This document shows, in pieces, positions 8,575-19,244 of a stretch of DNA of 64,000 nt. Each line of letters opens with the position of its first letter. Position 1 is the stretch's first letter. The stretch spans positions 39,118 through 103,117 of the forward strand of contig NZ_JAKRNT010000014.1 in the NCBI RefSeq assembly GCF_022346605.1, read 5' to 3'. Under the pieces are notes generated by a model that did not search any database, was not told the origin of the DNA, and worked only from the letters and a program-made list of their open reading frames with translations. The translations under genes were made by a program, and so were the position numbers. Source of the stretch: Sporosarcina sp. ACRSL. GTDB lineage: Bacteria; Bacillota; Bacilli; Bacillales_A; Planococcaceae.

Positions 8575-10272
8575 TTATAAAGCTTTATCGTCGACTGAAT
8601 TCAACCATGCTTCAATTGTACCGACGACTGATTCAACGCATCCGTCTTCGAATGGGGAAATCAAATTAGCCTCTTTCACCAACTCTGTAAACGGCTTTGA
8701 CCCGCCAAGCTTACATAGATGTAAATAATCTTTCCATGCAGCCTCCCGATCTTCGAACGAACGCTTCCAAAATTGGAATGCGCAAATTTGTGCCAACGTA
8801 TAATCGATATAGTAGAAAGGAACTTCGTAAATATGTGACTGGCGTTGCCAAATGGAGCCCGCTTCCAAATAAGGATTTCCATCGTAATCACGCATTGGCA
8901 AATATGTCTTTTCGATTCGTTTCCATTCCGCCTTGCGCTCGGCAGGCGTCATTTCCGGATTTTCGTAAACGACATGCTGGAATTCATCTACCGCCACGCC
9001 GTACGGTAAGAATAACAAGCCGCTGCTCAAATGGGCGAACTTGTATTTCTCCGTATCCTCCTTGAAGAACAGCTCCATCCATGGCCAAGTGAAAAACTCC
9101 ATACTCATAGAATGGATCTCTGCACCTTCATGAGTCGGCCATACGTATTCAGGAATACCGATATTCCGGCTCGAGTACACTTGGAAGGCATGTCCCGCTT
9201 CGTGTGTCAGTACATCGATATCACCTGAAGTCCCGTTAAAGTTCGAGAAGATGAAAGGCGAATCATAATCATCAATGAATGTACAGTAGCCTCCTGTCTC
9301 TTTTCCTTTCTTCGCTTCAAGATCAAGAAGATGCTTGTCAGTCATATACTTGAAAAACTCATTCGTTTCCGGAGAAAGTTCAGCATACATCTTTTTACCG
9401 TTTTCAATAATCCACTCAGGCGTTCCTTTCGGCGTGGCATTGCCGCTGAGGAAGTTGAGGGATTGGTCATAAAACTTTAGCTTATCGACACCGATCCGTT
9501 CAGCTTGTCGCTCATACAATTTTGAAGCAAGCGGTACAATATAGTCACGTACTTGATCACGGAAGTTTTTCACCATATCTGCATCGTAGCCAATACGGTT
9601 CATCCGAGCATAGCCAAGCTCCACGAAGTTTTTGAACCCTAATTTTGTTGCGATTTCATGTCTTACTTTAACGAGGTCATCATAGATACGGTCAAATGTA
9701 TCTCCGTTTTCGGCATAAAAGGTATAGGCTGCTTCCATTGCAGACTTCCTGACGCCTCTGTCAGTTGACTCCGCATACGGTCCGAGCTGTGGGAGTGTTA
9801 ACGTCTTCCCGTCAAATTCAATTTGAGCGGATGCAACAAGTTTGGCATATTCGGAAGTGAGCTTGTTTTCCTGTTGGAGGAGCGGAAGAACTTCCGGTGA
9901 AAAGGATTTGATCGCGTTGTCGGCTAAAGCGAACAGCTGGGTACCCCATTTCTCTTCCAATTCTTTTCGATAAGGTGTTACGACTAACTCTTTGTAGAAC
10001 GCAGTACTCAGTTCTTGGAATTCCGGTCCAATCTCATCGAAATATTCCCGTTCTTTTTGATAAAATTCATCATTGGTATCGATGGATGAACGGATATACA
10101 TTATGTTCGATTGAGTGGAATAATTTCTTCCAATTGCATTTAGCTTTTCAATAATACTGTTCTGTTCTTCAAAGGAGTTTGCAGAACGGAATTGTTCCAG
10201 CAGACCGTAAAATTCTTTTTTAATGAGGTCCATATCAGGTCTTTTGTACTGATACTCTTCAAAAGTAAACAT
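8575..10272 (-). CDS. pepF: M3-family oligoendopeptidase (PepF-like)
   Basis: About 565 aa, a cytoplasmic zinc metallopeptidase that cleaves short peptides. The HExxH zinc motif reads LTHEAGHAFQ near residue 357, with the downstream glutamate ligand in HSMSMEFFTWPW. Two ATGs lie close together at the 5' end; the GGGGGA ribosome site abuts the first and is correctly spaced for the second, so the start is placed at 10272. It is monocistronic and convergent with the GGDEF gene. Confidence 0.92.
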   Translation of the reverse strand: MFTFEEYQYKRPDMDLIKKEFYGLLEQFRSANSFEEQNSIIEKLNAIGRNYSTQSNIMYIRSSIDTNDEFYQKEREYFDEIGPEFQELSTAFYKELVVTPYRKELEEKWGTQLFALADNAIKSFSPEVLPLLQQENKLTSEYAKLVASAQIEFDGKTLTLPQLGPYAESTDRGVRKSAMEAAYTFYAENGDTFDRIYDDLVKVRHEIATKLGFKNFVELGYARMNRIGYDADMVKNFRDQVRDYIVPLASKLYERQAERIGVDKLKFYDQSLNFLSGNATPKGTPEWIIENGKKMYAELSPETNEFFKYMTDKHLLDLEAKKGKETGGYCTFIDDYDSPFIFSNFNGTSGDIDVLTHEAGHAFQVYSSRNIGIPEYVWPTHEGAEIHSMSMEFFTWPWMELFFKEDTEKYKFAHLSSGLLFLPYGVAVDEFQHVVYENPEMTPAERKAEWKRIEKTYLPMRDYDGNPYLEAGSIWQRQSHIYEVPFYYIDYTLAQICAFQFWKRSFEDREAAWKDYLHLCKLGGSKPFTELVKEANLISPFEDGCVESVVGTIEAWLNSVDDKAL

Positions 10273-10441
10273 TGTCATTCCCCCGTGATCTATTAGTGTG
10301 AATACAATTCACTATCTTCATTGTTAACTAACCATTGGGAAAATGCAAAAGAAAGTTCGTGTGTTGAACTGATTTTTTGACGTGTAGGAATACGTGACCA
10401 TTCTATGTTGTTTGCTGTAAGATGGGAAGGACAAACTATAT

Positions 10442-10744
10442 GTGAGGATGAGACGATTGGAAATTATTGAATATAGCATGATTGAACTTATTGATCCGAC
10501 GGGTATTTTGACAGGGATTCGCTACGAATTTCGCATATACGTAAAATTCGATGAGGAAGATGAGCTTTATAATGAAAAGGGAACCGGCATACGGGTGATT
10601 TATGCCGTCGATGAGGGAGAGGGGAAATTGGCATCGTATCATCTTTTTGATCGTGCTACTGAGCAAGTTCTCGATTTCGATCTTGAGGATAATGAAATTG
10701 CCCAACTCGCCGCTTTTTGTGAGGAACATTTGGAGGAAGAGTGA
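10442..10744 (+). CDS. Small acidic protein (DUF6509-like)
   Basis: 100 aa, acidic, no membrane segment, starting at GTG about ten bases after GGAAGGA (an ATG two codons later is an alternative). It resembles the uncharacterised DUF6509 family of Bacillales (EYSMIELIDPTGILTG near the start, a polyacidic end). No catalytic motif is visible and the function is unknown. It stands alone, with its own terminator shared with the chemotaxis receptor downstream. Confidence 0.7.
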   Translation: MRMRRLEIIEYSMIELIDPTGILTGIRYEFRIYVKFDEEDELYNEKGTGIRVIYAVDEGEGKLASYHLFDRATEQVLDFDLEDNEIAQLAAFCEEHLEEE

Positions 10745-10760
10745 TGATTGTTGACAGAAA

Positions 10761-10800
10761 AAATCGTTGAAACGGATTCCGTCCGTTTCAACGATTTTCA
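10761..10800. terminator. Bidirectional terminator
   Basis: A long stem: AAATCGTTGAAACGGA (10761-10776) pairs perfectly with TCCGTTTCAACGATTT, between two convergent genes. Confidence 0.9.
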
Positions 10801-10802
10801 TT

Positions 10803-12491
10803 TTAAAAAGTAAAGCGGTTGACTTCTTTCTGGAGGTTTTCAGCAAGCCCTGCAAGTGTTTGCGAGCTAGTGGAAATCTCTTCGTTCACTGCTAGCTGCT
10901 CTTCGGTAGCTGCACTCGTTTCTTGTGCTGTGAATGCTGTCGATTCCGCAAGCTTTTTCACTTCTTTCGAAGAGTTGGCGATCGTATCGGTCATGGAGCG
11001 GATTTTCTTAATCGCTTCCGTGACAATTGATACGTTGTCATTTACTGCATTGACGGACTGTTCGATTTCAATGAATGTATTGAGTGAATCTTCAGTAGCT
11101 GATAAACCGTCCTTAACGCTTTTACTACCTGTATTGATTGCATCGACTGCTTTTTTGGTGGCAGATTGAATGGCATGGATCATAACACCGATTTCAGCAG
11201 CTGATGATTTGGACTGCTCGGCGAGATTGCGTACTTCCTCTGCAACGACCGCAAAGCCTTTTCCGTGCTCCCCGGCACGTGCCGCTTCAATCGCTGCGTT
11301 TAATGCTAGTAAATTCGTCTGTTCAGAAATAGCAGTGATCAAAGAAGTGACTTGCTCAATCTCTGCGGACTGCTTCGCCATCGATTGGATAATGGCGGCG
11401 GCTTCCTGAATGATTGCATCGGTGTTAGACATTTGACCTGACAGACTTTCAATTGTCGAAGAGCCAGCTTCTACATGTCCAATCACTGTTTTCATCGCAT
11501 CTAGCATTGTTGAATTGCTGTCTGCGATCTGGTTTACATCTTCCGTCAATTGAGATACGGAATTGACTGTTTCGCTCACGAGATCCGATTGGTTTTCGCT
11601 ATCCCGCATATTTTTTTCCGATGCGGAAGCGACCATTTCGGAAGAGGCAAGACTTTCCTCGGAACTGGCTGATAATTGCTCAGCCTGCGCTGCCAGCTGA
11701 TGTGACGAAAAGCGAATTTGTTCCATCAGGTTTTTTAAGTCATCCGTCATTCGATTGAATGCGTTGGCCATCAAACCTATTTCATCTTTGTTCCTTATGT
11801 TGACGTGTTCTACAGACAAATCTCCGGTAGCAATCCGTTCAATTGCAGCTGTCATCTTTTTCACCGGATTTCCGATGCCGCGGCTGATCATAAAACCTAC
11901 GACCAATGAAATGAAGACGGCTAGGGCAATGAAAATAAGTGTAAGCAGATGGATGAAGTTTGTCATTTGCGACAACTCATCCCGTGACTTTTGCATTTCC
12001 AATTGTTGCCTTTCTTTCAATTCAGTCGCTTTCTCCATAATCTGCAAGTTGACGTTATTCGCTTCCCTTAAGAGGTTACGGTTTTGCGTTTCGTTCGCCC
12101 TCATCAAACTATAGCTGATTTCATCCACCATTTCGCTGAATTGCATATGTAAATGTTTAATTTCCTCGACAATCACAGTGTCATTCGTATAACTAAAAGC
12201 TTCACCCATCTCGTTGATCAATTCGGTAGCATTGGCTGTCGATTCATCACGTTGGCTGACAAATTCCGATGTTTTAAATAAAACATAACTACTGATGGCA
12301 ATATACCTTTCTTTTTGTGCACTGATCAATTCGTCTGATAAATTGATCTTATAAGCTCGGTCATCGATCAATAGTGCAAACTCATCATTCATCTTCTTCG
12401 TAGCGAAGAAAGATGCACCCCCCATAATGAGCATAATGGCAAGAATAATGGAAAATCCCGCCCAAATCTTCTTGGATACTGATAAATTCAT
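10803..12491 (-). CDS. Methyl-accepting chemotaxis protein
   Basis: 562 aa receptor. The first membrane segment is at about 10-30, then a ~155-residue periplasm-facing four-helix-type sensor, a second membrane segment at about 188-210, a HAMP linker ([13 protein letters not shown] onward), and a long coiled-coil signalling domain. The hairpin tip that contacts CheA/CheW is intact ([20 protein letters not shown]). The ligand is unknown. The gene is monocistronic; about 290 bp of AT-rich DNA upstream, shared with the divergent FNR gene, holds its promoter, which I could not place precisely. Confidence 0.93.
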   Translation of the reverse strand: MNLSVSKKIWAGFSIILAIMLIMGGASFFATKKMNDEFALLIDDRAYKINLSDELISAQKERYIAISSYVLFKTSEFVSQRDESTANATELINEMGEAFSYTNDTVIVEEIKHLHMQFSEMVDEISYSLMRANETQNRNLLREANNVNLQIMEKATELKERQQLEMQKSRDELSQMTNFIHLLTLIFIALAVFISLVVGFMISRGIGNPVKKMTAAIERIATGDLSVEHVNIRNKDEIGLMANAFNRMTDDLKNLMEQIRFSSHQLAAQAEQLSASSEESLASSEMVASASEKNMRDSENQSDLVSETVNSVSQLTEDVNQIADSNSTMLDAMKTVIGHVEAGSSTIESLSGQMSNTDAIIQEAAAIIQSMAKQSAEIEQVTSLITAISEQTNLLALNAAIEAARAGEHGKGFAVVAEEVRNLAEQSKSSAAEIGVMIHAIQSATKKAVDAINTGSKSVKDGLSATEDSLNTFIEIEQSVNAVNDNVSIVTEAIKKIRSMTDTIANSSKEVKKLAESTAFTAQETSAATEEQLAVNEEISTSSQTLAGLAENLQKEVNRFTF

Positions 12492-12778
12492 GAAATAAGT
12501 CCCCCTAAATTATATCTATCTATGCAGTACATACATACTATTATACTTATTCAAGAAAATAATACTATATAAATATTTACAAAAATTTAGCGATTACGAG
12601 AAATTAAATTGTTACTATAATGTGTCAGTTTATTACGAAAACCAATCGGATGAAGACTAATTATGTGTTTTTTATTGATAAATAGTAGATAATATGTAGA
12701 GTAGAGATGTAGAGAAATCTGATGAGACAGATTTCTTATGTATTCGCCCAAATTTAAAGACAAATGGAGTGTTTATAG

Positions 12779-13762
12779 ATGAGCAATGAGATTGTCGATA
12801 TTACTATCATTGGCGGGGGACCAACAGGATTATTTGCTTCGTTTTATGCGGGCATGCGTGAAATGTCGGTAAAAATCATCGACAGCTTACCACAACTGGG
12901 AGGACAGTTAATCGAGCTATATCCGGATAAATACATTTACGACGTAGGTGGTTTTCCAAAAATCCTCGCGAAGGATCTCGTCGCGAACCTTGTCACTCAA
13001 GCGCATTATGCGAAGCCTGAAATTCTCCTTGGCGAAACCGCACTTTCTGCGACACGCGAAGGCGACCATTTTGTCCTTAAAACGGATAAAGGCGTCCATT
13101 TGACACGTACGATTTTGTTGACTGCCGGAATCGGGGCATTCCAGCCACGTAAAATCGGATTGGCTGAAGAGGTTGAATTTGAAGGCAAAACATTGCATTA
13201 CGGAATTAAAGATCTTTCTTTATTCAAAGGAAAAGATGTTCTCGTATGCGGTGGGGGAGATTCGGCGGTAGATTGGGCATTGATGCTTGAAGATATCGCA
13301 TCAAACGTTTCTCTCGTCCATAGACGCGAACGCTTTACGGCACATGAAACGAGTGTAAACCAATTGATGTCATCGAAAGTGAATGTGCTTACTTCCCGTT
13401 CTGTCAAATCGATTGTCGGTGAAGACGGAAATGTCAATGAAGTTGTTATCGCTCAAAAGGACGGGTCCGAAGAAACATTGCATGTCGATCATGTCATCGT
13501 CAATTACGGTAACATCTCATCTCTTGGAGCAATTAAAGAGTGGGGACTTGAAATGGACCGCAACTCAATTATCGTCAATTCCCGTATGGAAACGAATATA
13601 GAAGGGATCTACGCAGCGGGGGACGTCACATCCTATGACGGGAAAGTGAAACTCATTGCTGTTGGTTTAGGGGAAGCTCCAACTGCAGTGAACCACGCTA
13701 AAGCGTTTATCGATCCAAAAGCGAGACTGCAACCATTGCACAGTACAAGTGTATTTAATTAA
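12779..13762 (+). CDS. Ferredoxin/flavodoxin--NADP(+) reductase (YumC type)
   Basis: 327 aa thioredoxin-reductase-like flavoprotein. The FAD site GGGPTGL is near residue 12 and the NADPH site CGGGDSAVDWAL near 157; there is no redox CxxC between them, which separates it from TrxB. The C-terminal AAGDVTSYDGKVKLIAVGLG is typical of FNR2. It passes electrons between NADPH and ferredoxin or flavodoxin in the cytoplasm. Monocistronic, with a terminator at 13762. Confidence 0.92.
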   Translation: MSNEIVDITIIGGGPTGLFASFYAGMREMSVKIIDSLPQLGGQLIELYPDKYIYDVGGFPKILAKDLVANLVTQAHYAKPEILLGETALSATREGDHFVLKTDKGVHLTRTILLTAGIGAFQPRKIGLAEEVEFEGKTLHYGIKDLSLFKGKDVLVCGGGDSAVDWALMLEDIASNVSLVHRRERFTAHETSVNQLMSSKVNVLTSRSVKSIVGEDGNVNEVVIAQKDGSEETLHVDHVIVNYGNISSLGAIKEWGLEMDRNSIIVNSRMETNIEGIYAAGDVTSYDGKVKLIAVGLGEAPTAVNHAKAFIDPKARLQPLHSTSVFN

Positions 13763-13790
13763 AAAAACCGGCTAAATGCCGGTTTTTTTC
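13762..13790. terminator. Bidirectional terminator
   Basis: AAAAAACCGGC pairs with GCCGGTTTTTTT across a 5-nt loop, between convergent genes. Confidence 0.88.
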
Positions 13791-13791
13791 T

Positions 13792-14898
13792 TTATAGAAA
13801 AAATGTAATTGCCAATATGAGGAGCAAAGGAACGAAAACAATTAAATAACCGATCGGATTTCCGAAGTTTATCGTCCAACCGACCCCGAATCTCTTTTCA
13901 ACAAAGATGGATGGGTCGTTTTTATTCACATAAAAGACGCCAGCTTTCCAATAGGCATCTTCATCGTGGTCCGTGATACCAGGGGCAGGTTCCTCGTCAA
14001 TATCCAGTTGAATACGAGATCCCCCTTGACCAACTTTGAAAGCGTAAAACGCGGTCGCTACCAATATGATGAAAAGGAATCCTAAAGGCATCGCCATCAT
14101 GAGAATGGGTCCGCCCAAGTTTCCGTGGATCGTTGTCAATTGAAGGAATCCAATTAGGACTGTTGATAACACTGATGTTAAAAACAGAAACCAACTAGTG
14201 TATTTCCTGAACGATAATTGTTGAATGCGTGATGTGCTCCTTTTTGAAGCATTCAGTTTGACACCCGACTTCTTTGTAAATGCATTGATGGAGAGCGTCA
14301 TTCCTTGCATAATAAGCAGAATGAGCAGAGATGCAATGACGGAAAACGGATTTTTCTCAGTGAGGGCATCAGGCTGTCCGTTCGGTCCCCAGTGAGTTGG
14401 AATCATGTCAGGCATTACGGCGTATTGGGTCGCAGTGTAGATCATTAATCCGACCGTTATTGTCATTGGTAATGCGAACATGAACGATGGCAGCATTTCG
14501 TCATTGGAACGGCTCGTCAAGTCTACAACTCTTACTTTTTTAAGATCATCTCCCCACTTATGTTCACGTTTCCTTTTCATTGTTTTAATATGAAAATACA
14601 AGTATAGCAACATGCTGATGAAAAGGATTCCGAACTGAAGGAGTAGAGCAGTGAAAACAATTTGCTCTTCTTGAAATTCATTTCCTACACTAAAAAACAA
14701 GAAGACGAGAAGAGCAATCAAACCGATTAAGAAAACTGTTGCCGAATAGGTTTTCTTAAAGCGAGTGAGAATCTCATCCTCCGTATACCCTTCGGGGATC
14801 GTCACTCCAAAAACGATTGTTTTCTTTAAGAGAAACGGGATCGCAGCCTGCATAACGGTTAGAAATATAATGATCACCAAAAATAAAGAAAATGCCAT
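13792..14898 (-). CDS. DUF1648-type multi-pass membrane protein
   Basis: 368 aa with about eight membrane segments. Residues about 160-180 contain MPDMIPTHWGPNGQPD, the DUF1648 signature found in SdpI-like immunity and transporter proteins, and the C-terminal region resembles DUF5808. Its start lies 3 bp after the end of a GntR regulator gene, so the two form a regulator/membrane-protein operon, a pairing common in Bacillales. The transported or sensed compound is unknown. Confidence 0.8.
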   Translation of the reverse strand: MAFSLFLVIIIFLTVMQAAIPFLLKKTIVFGVTIPEGYTEDEILTRFKKTYSATVFLIGLIALLVFLFFSVGNEFQEEQIVFTALLLQFGILFISMLLYLYFHIKTMKRKREHKWGDDLKKVRVVDLTSRSNDEMLPSFMFALPMTITVGLMIYTATQYAVMPDMIPTHWGPNGQPDALTEKNPFSVIASLLILLIMQGMTLSINAFTKKSGVKLNASKRSTSRIQQLSFRKYTSWFLFLTSVLSTVLIGFLQLTTIHGNLGGPILMMAMPLGFLFIILVATAFYAFKVGQGGSRIQLDIDEEPAPGITDHDEDAYWKAGVFYVNKNDPSIFVEKRFGVGWTINFGNPIGYLIVFVPLLLILAITFFL

Positions 14899-14901
14899 AG
14901 T

Positions 14902-15285
14902 TCATCCCTCCGTAATTTCCGCAATGATAGATGAGGCAAATGATAATATCTGTTCCTCGTCCATTCCATACACGATTGACTCTGCAATGAGCGGTTTCAT
15001 ATACAATTTTATCCGTTCCATTTGTACCTCGCTCGGACCGTTAGTCGCTATCGAATTTATAACAGCGCCTGACTTCGGAATAATTTCAATTATGTTTTTC
15101 CTCTCCAGCTCATGGTACGCTTTGTTCACCGTATGCATATTGACGCCGAGGTCGGCTGCTAAAGACCGGACGGAAGGCAATACTTCTGCTGCTTGCAACT
15201 TTCCAGTCGCGATTAATTCAATTAATTGATTCGCCAATTGGGTATATATCGGTATTTCTGAAGTTGGTTCAATTTGAATGAACAT
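14902..15285 (-). CDS. GntR-family regulator (YtrA-like)
   Basis: About 127 aa: a winged HTH (residues about 10-75: IYTQLANQLIELIATGKL, then LPSVRSLAADLGVNMHTV) with only a short C-terminal helical tail and no effector domain, as in the YtrA subfamily. An in-frame ATG five codons upstream is rejected because its codons form the ribosome site (GGAGGGG) of the chosen start. It is first in an operon with the DUF1648 membrane protein and probably controls that operon. Confidence 0.85.
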   Translation of the reverse strand: MFIQIEPTSEIPIYTQLANQLIELIATGKLQAAEVLPSVRSLAADLGVNMHTVNKAYHELERKNIIEIIPKSGAVINSIATNGPSEVQMERIKLYMKPLIAESIVYGMDEEQILSFASSIIAEITEG

Positions 15286-15374
15286 ATGTTGCCCCTCCAT
15301 TCTGTTCTAATATCATTATAACAGAAATCAGGTTATAAATATACCTTTCCAATTAAAAACCCGTTGAACTATTT

Positions 15375-16889
15375 TCAACGGGCCACTTCCAATTCTCTAA
15401 CCGTGACAAAATCATAGCCTTCATTTTTCAAATACGTAAGAACGTCATCAAGTCCATCAGCGGTTGACTGGTGGATGTCATGCATTAAAATAATACTTCC
15501 ATCCTTCACTTTCTCTTTCACTACTCGAAGAATTCGTGCAGGATCGCGATATTTCCAATCAAGCGTATCGACATCCCATAAGACGAAAGGCAAGCCAATT
15601 GTAGACTCGACCTTGTCATTGACAGCTCCGTAAGGCGGTCTGAATGCCTCCACCTTTTGTCCGGTAACTTCTTCAATAATTGCGGAAGTTTTATTGATTT
15701 CTTTGGTGATACGGTCAGGACCTAATTTTGTCAAGTCTGCATGTGTCCACGTATGGTTGCCTAGTTCATGGCCGGCCTCCTTTAATTCATTAACGATGTC
15801 AGGATAATATTCGACACGGCTGCCGAGCATGAAAAAGGTTGCTTTGGCTTCATGCTTTTGAAGTGTCTTCAAAATCTGTCTCGTCACTTTTGGATCAGGG
15901 CCATCATCAAACGTCAAGGCGACTTTTTTTCGTGTAGTTTCAGAAGTTGGTAATTCGGATTTTTTGCCTAAAGATGTATCTAAACTTCCTTCAGTTTCAT
16001 TATTTTGCTCATCATGATTTACTTCGTTTATGATACCATCGGATTGTTGATCGGGGATTGCAATTACATCTTCTGCAGCTTCTGGCTTAAATTCAGCTGC
16101 TAACAAATCTTGGATCGTATGAATAGGAACGGAGACGATAGGAGGCCCTACAAATGAGTCTGCTATTGTGTTTTCGTCATAGTAAATAATAATTGCCTCA
16201 TCTGTAATGGCAAAGTTCCTGTAGTTCATCCAACGGGGTTCGGTAAAACGTTCCACTTCATTATGGGAAAGATGTGCTTGTAACGATTTATCCTGTAGTA
16301 TTGCACCTCGCACTAACGAAGAGAACGTCTGCAAACGGTTAAGATCACCATCAAGTATATCTCGGATGGAAAAACTTTCGCCGGTCTCCGGGTTCAAGTG
16401 GAACGAGCGAATTTCTATTTTACCGATTGCGGCATCGCTGAAACTGCTGCTATTGACCAGGACAAACGAGTAGTTACCTGAAGCATGAGGCATTGTTTCA
16501 TAGGAGATATTCAATTCGCTTGTAGTTTCTGTTTGTACCCGTTTTTTTTCAAACATCAATTCCATATATCGACTTTGAGCTTCGTCTATATAGTCCTTTA
16601 CTTCCTTATTGAACTTGTTATGTATGCTTTGCGGGTATTGTATAGCAAAAGGGGCGTTTTGATCATTTGATGTTTTTGTTATGATTTTAATGCCAGGATA
16701 GTTGGAATCGATTTGTTCGGTTTCAATCGGGGAAGCGGTTATCATTTCCTTCTCATCAGGCTGCGAAGCGATTGGATCATTTTCCATTTCAAAAATTAAA
16801 TAAATGGCGGACAGTGTCAAAAGGACAATAGAAATGGAAAACGAAATGTCAATCCAAACTGAACGCGCCTTGTGACGCTCTCTATTCAT
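15375..16889 (-). CDS. Membrane-anchored polysaccharide deacetylase (PdaC-like)
   Basis: About 504 aa. An N-terminal membrane anchor (about residues 10-32), a DUF4163/DUF3298-type region (to about 270), a low-complexity acidic linker, then a NodB deacetylase domain with all motifs: LTFDDGPDP, HTWTHADL, RPPYGA and ILMHDIH. Such enzymes remove acetyl groups from cell-wall sugars outside the cell. A start 16 codons further upstream is open, but AAGGGAG precedes the ATG at 16889. Monocistronic. Confidence 0.88.
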   Translation of the reverse strand: MNRERHKARSVWIDISFSISIVLLTLSAIYLIFEMENDPIASQPDEKEMITASPIETEQIDSNYPGIKIITKTSNDQNAPFAIQYPQSIHNKFNKEVKDYIDEAQSRYMELMFEKKRVQTETTSELNISYETMPHASGNYSFVLVNSSSFSDAAIGKIEIRSFHLNPETGESFSIRDILDGDLNRLQTFSSLVRGAILQDKSLQAHLSHNEVERFTEPRWMNYRNFAITDEAIIIYYDENTIADSFVGPPIVSVPIHTIQDLLAAEFKPEAAEDVIAIPDQQSDGIINEVNHDEQNNETEGSLDTSLGKKSELPTSETTRKKVALTFDDGPDPKVTRQILKTLQKHEAKATFFMLGSRVEYYPDIVNELKEAGHELGNHTWTHADLTKLGPDRITKEINKTSAIIEEVTGQKVEAFRPPYGAVNDKVESTIGLPFVLWDVDTLDWKYRDPARILRVVKEKVKDGSIILMHDIHQSTADGLDDVLTYLKNEGYDFVTVRELEVAR

Positions 16890-17260
16890 ATAGTGCGGCT
16901 CCCTTAAATTATTAAATATTAAAAACCTATCAAACATCTTGTTTGGTCTTCTTGAAAGTTAGACGGAACTACTCTATGAATAGTTTCAAATAAACAAGAA
17001 AAATGTCGATTCTTTCATACTAGTAGTATACAACACTTTTGGCTTCCTTTGGGATGGGGAAATAAGGACATAAGGAATATAAGTTGCCTAAAAAAATGGA
17101 GAAAAGCTGTTCATTATTGAAAGGTATTGTGGTATACTATCTGATGCCCGGATCTTGCAAATACGGGTGAGCTGTTATGTGTTTACAATCGAATATATTG
17201 TTAAACCGATCAAGCTGTTATTTCTACTGCAAAGAAAACAAACAGAAGGTGGTCGAGGAA
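16890..17260. other. Divergent intergenic region, nothing specific
   Basis: About 370 bp between the deacetylase gene and trhO. It is AT-rich and must hold two divergent promoters. A TATACT box near 17132 and a short inverted CCCG/CGGG pair near 17150 precede trhO. I see no RNA gene or repeat. Confidence 0.5.
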
Positions 17261-18238
17261 ATGGAAAAAGGAGCATATCGGGTATTGTTGTACTATAAAT
17301 ACGTACACATCGAAGACCCAGAAACATTTGCTGCCGAACATTTGGCTTTATGTAAGGAACTTGGATTGAAAGGCCGTATTCTCATAGGGGAAGAAGGTAT
17401 TAATGGTACATGTTCAGGTACTGTTGAACAAACTGATGCTTATATGGCGAAGATGCATAGCGATGAACGCTTCAAAGATCTTTGGTTTAAAATTGACGAG
17501 GCGGACGGACATGCGTTCAAAAAAATGCACGTACGTCATCGGAAAGAAATCGTAAACTTAAGCCTGGAAGAGGATATCAATCCGTTGGAATTGACTGGTG
17601 AATATTTGAAACCAGCAGAATTCTTAGAAGCTATGCAAGACGAAAACACAGTTGTGTTTGACACAAGAAATGATTATGAATATGACCTCGGACATTTCAG
17701 AGGAGCGATTCGTCCGGATATTGAAAATTTCCGTGATCTTCCTGAGTGGGTCCGTGAGAATAGAGAACTATTTGAAGGTAAAAAAATTCTTGCATACTGC
17801 ACTGGCGGTATTAGATGTGAGAAATTTACCGGATGGATGAAACGTGAAGGGTTTGAAGACGTTGCTCATCTAGAAGGTGGAATCGTGACGTACGGTAAAG
17901 ACCCTGTAGCGAAAGGCCAGCTTTGGGACGGCCAATGCTACGTATTCGACGAAAGGATTGCGGTTCCAATCAATCAAGTTGAACATGTTGTTGTCGGACG
18001 CGATCATTTTGACGGAACTCCTTGCGAACGGTACGTGAACTGTGCCAACCCTGAATGCAATAAGAAAATTTTGTGCTCTGAAGAAAATGAGCATTTCTAT
18101 ATGCGTAGCTGTTCGGACGAATGCCGCACACATCCGCGCAACCGTTATTTTGTTGAACAAAATTTAACGGTTGAAGAATTTAATAAACGAATTGAAGCGA
18201 TTGCAAATAAGCGCAGCGAAGCAACTGCTGCGATGTAA
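17261..18238 (+). CDS. trhO: tRNA uridine(34) hydroxylase TrhO (rhodanese domain)
   Basis: 325 aa from the ATG at 17261, which follows GAAGGTGG and GAGG; the frame stays open for 28 codons upstream but those lack conservation. An N-terminal ferredoxin-like domain ([15 protein letters not shown]) precedes a rhodanese domain with active-site [16 protein letters not shown], then a C-terminal zinc-type cysteine cluster ([18 protein letters not shown]). TrhO makes 5-hydroxyuridine at the wobble base of tRNAs using prephenate-derived chemistry. Monocistronic. Confidence 0.93.
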   Translation: MEKGAYRVLLYYKYVHIEDPETFAAEHLALCKELGLKGRILIGEEGINGTCSGTVEQTDAYMAKMHSDERFKDLWFKIDEADGHAFKKMHVRHRKEIVNLSLEEDINPLELTGEYLKPAEFLEAMQDENTVVFDTRNDYEYDLGHFRGAIRPDIENFRDLPEWVRENRELFEGKKILAYCTGGIRCEKFTGWMKREGFEDVAHLEGGIVTYGKDPVAKGQLWDGQCYVFDERIAVPINQVEHVVVGRDHFDGTPCERYVNCANPECNKKILCSEENEHFYMRSCSDECRTHPRNRYFVEQNLTVEEFNKRIEAIANKRSEATAAM

Positions 18239-18243
18239 TGAAA

Positions 18244-18284
18244 GCACGCCGGGTAGTTGTAAAACTGCCCGGTCGTGTTTTTTT
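18244..18284 (+). terminator. Intrinsic terminator of trhO
   Basis: GCACGCCGGGTAGTT pairs with AACTGCCCGGTCGTGTT with small mismatches and is followed by a T-run. Confidence 0.85.
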
Positions 18285-18425
18285 GTTTTTTATGAATGCT
18301 ACTGACATATTATGGAGCGGAATTATTGGATAATAAAAAACCATTGGAATGGACTTACTATGGTCTGTATCAATTCGTAGATGGTATACTACTATCAGTG
18401 AAAAGATATTGGAGGAACAGTTTTT

Positions 18426-19244
18426 ATGGAGTGGAGAAATATATATCGTGGATTCCTAATTGGGATCACCGACTTGATTCCGGGAGTGAGCGGAGGAACG
18501 ATTGCGTTCATTCTTGGTATATATGATCGTTTATTATTAGCGCTTAGCGGCTTTTTCAGCCGAGACTGGAAAAAGCATCTCAGCTTTTTGCTGCCACTGG
18601 CTCTTGGGATTGGTACAACATTATTGCTTTTCAGCAAGGTCATTGACTTTCTGTTAACAGACTATCCCAAACCGACTGGATTTTTCTTTTTAGGATTGAT
18701 TATCGGTATTGTACCATTGGTTTCAAGACAGGCAGAAATTCGAAAGAATTTCAAAATTCACCATTTCTTATTATTGATCGTAGTCGGTGTAGCATTGGCT
18801 TCGGCTGCTTTCGTTAATCCAGTTGAATCGGGTGTCATTACATCGTTAACGATGCAAAATACGGTAGGATTGTTTTTGGCTGGATGGGCTGGAAGTATGG
18901 CCATGCTCTTGCCTGGGGTGAGCGGTTCATTCGTGTTGCTTTTACTCGGTGTTTATGCAACGGCCATCAATGCGCTTTCGACTTTGAATTTCCCAATAAT
19001 TGTTGTTATTGGAGCGGGCGTCCTCGTAGGATTCTTCGTCAGCAGCCGGGCAATCCATTATCTATTGCATACTTTCAAGCATGCCATGTACGCCATAATT
19101 ATCGGATTGATCATAGGATCTGTGTTCGTCATTTATCCGGGAATCCCGGAAAGCGGGACGCCATTTGTGATGAGCGTCATCGCACTCATTACAGGATTAA
19201 TTGTCGCTAATATTTTCAATGCTGCTAGCCCCTCGACTAAATGA
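18426..19244 (+). CDS. DUF368 polytopic membrane protein
   Basis: 272 aa with about eight membrane segments. The twin glycine-rich motifs of DUF368 are present: DLIPGVSGGTIAFILGIYDR near residue 17 and LLPGVSGSFVLLLLGVY near 160. Members of this family (PopT/DUF368) have been linked to undecaprenyl phosphate recycling across the membrane; that assignment comes from family knowledge, not from this sequence. ATTGGAGG precedes the ATG. The last 8 bp overlap the convergent gene. Confidence 0.85.
   Translation: MEWRNIYRGFLIGITDLIPGVSGGTIAFILGIYDRLLLALSGFFSRDWKKHLSFLLPLALGIGTTLLLFSKVIDFLLTDYPKPTGFFFLGLIIGIVPLVSRQAEIRKNFKIHHFLLLIVVGVALASAAFVNPVESGVITSLTMQNTVGLFLAGWAGSMAMLLPGVSGSFVLLLLGVYATAINALSTLNFPIIVVIGAGVLVGFFVSSRAIHYLLHTFKHAMYAIIIGLIIGSVFVIYPGIPESGTPFVMSVIALITGLIVANIFNAASPSTK

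Noticed and set aside
17177..17260. N-terminal extension of TrhO
   Set aside because: Open frame without a ribosome site or family similarity; the ATG at 17261 has both.
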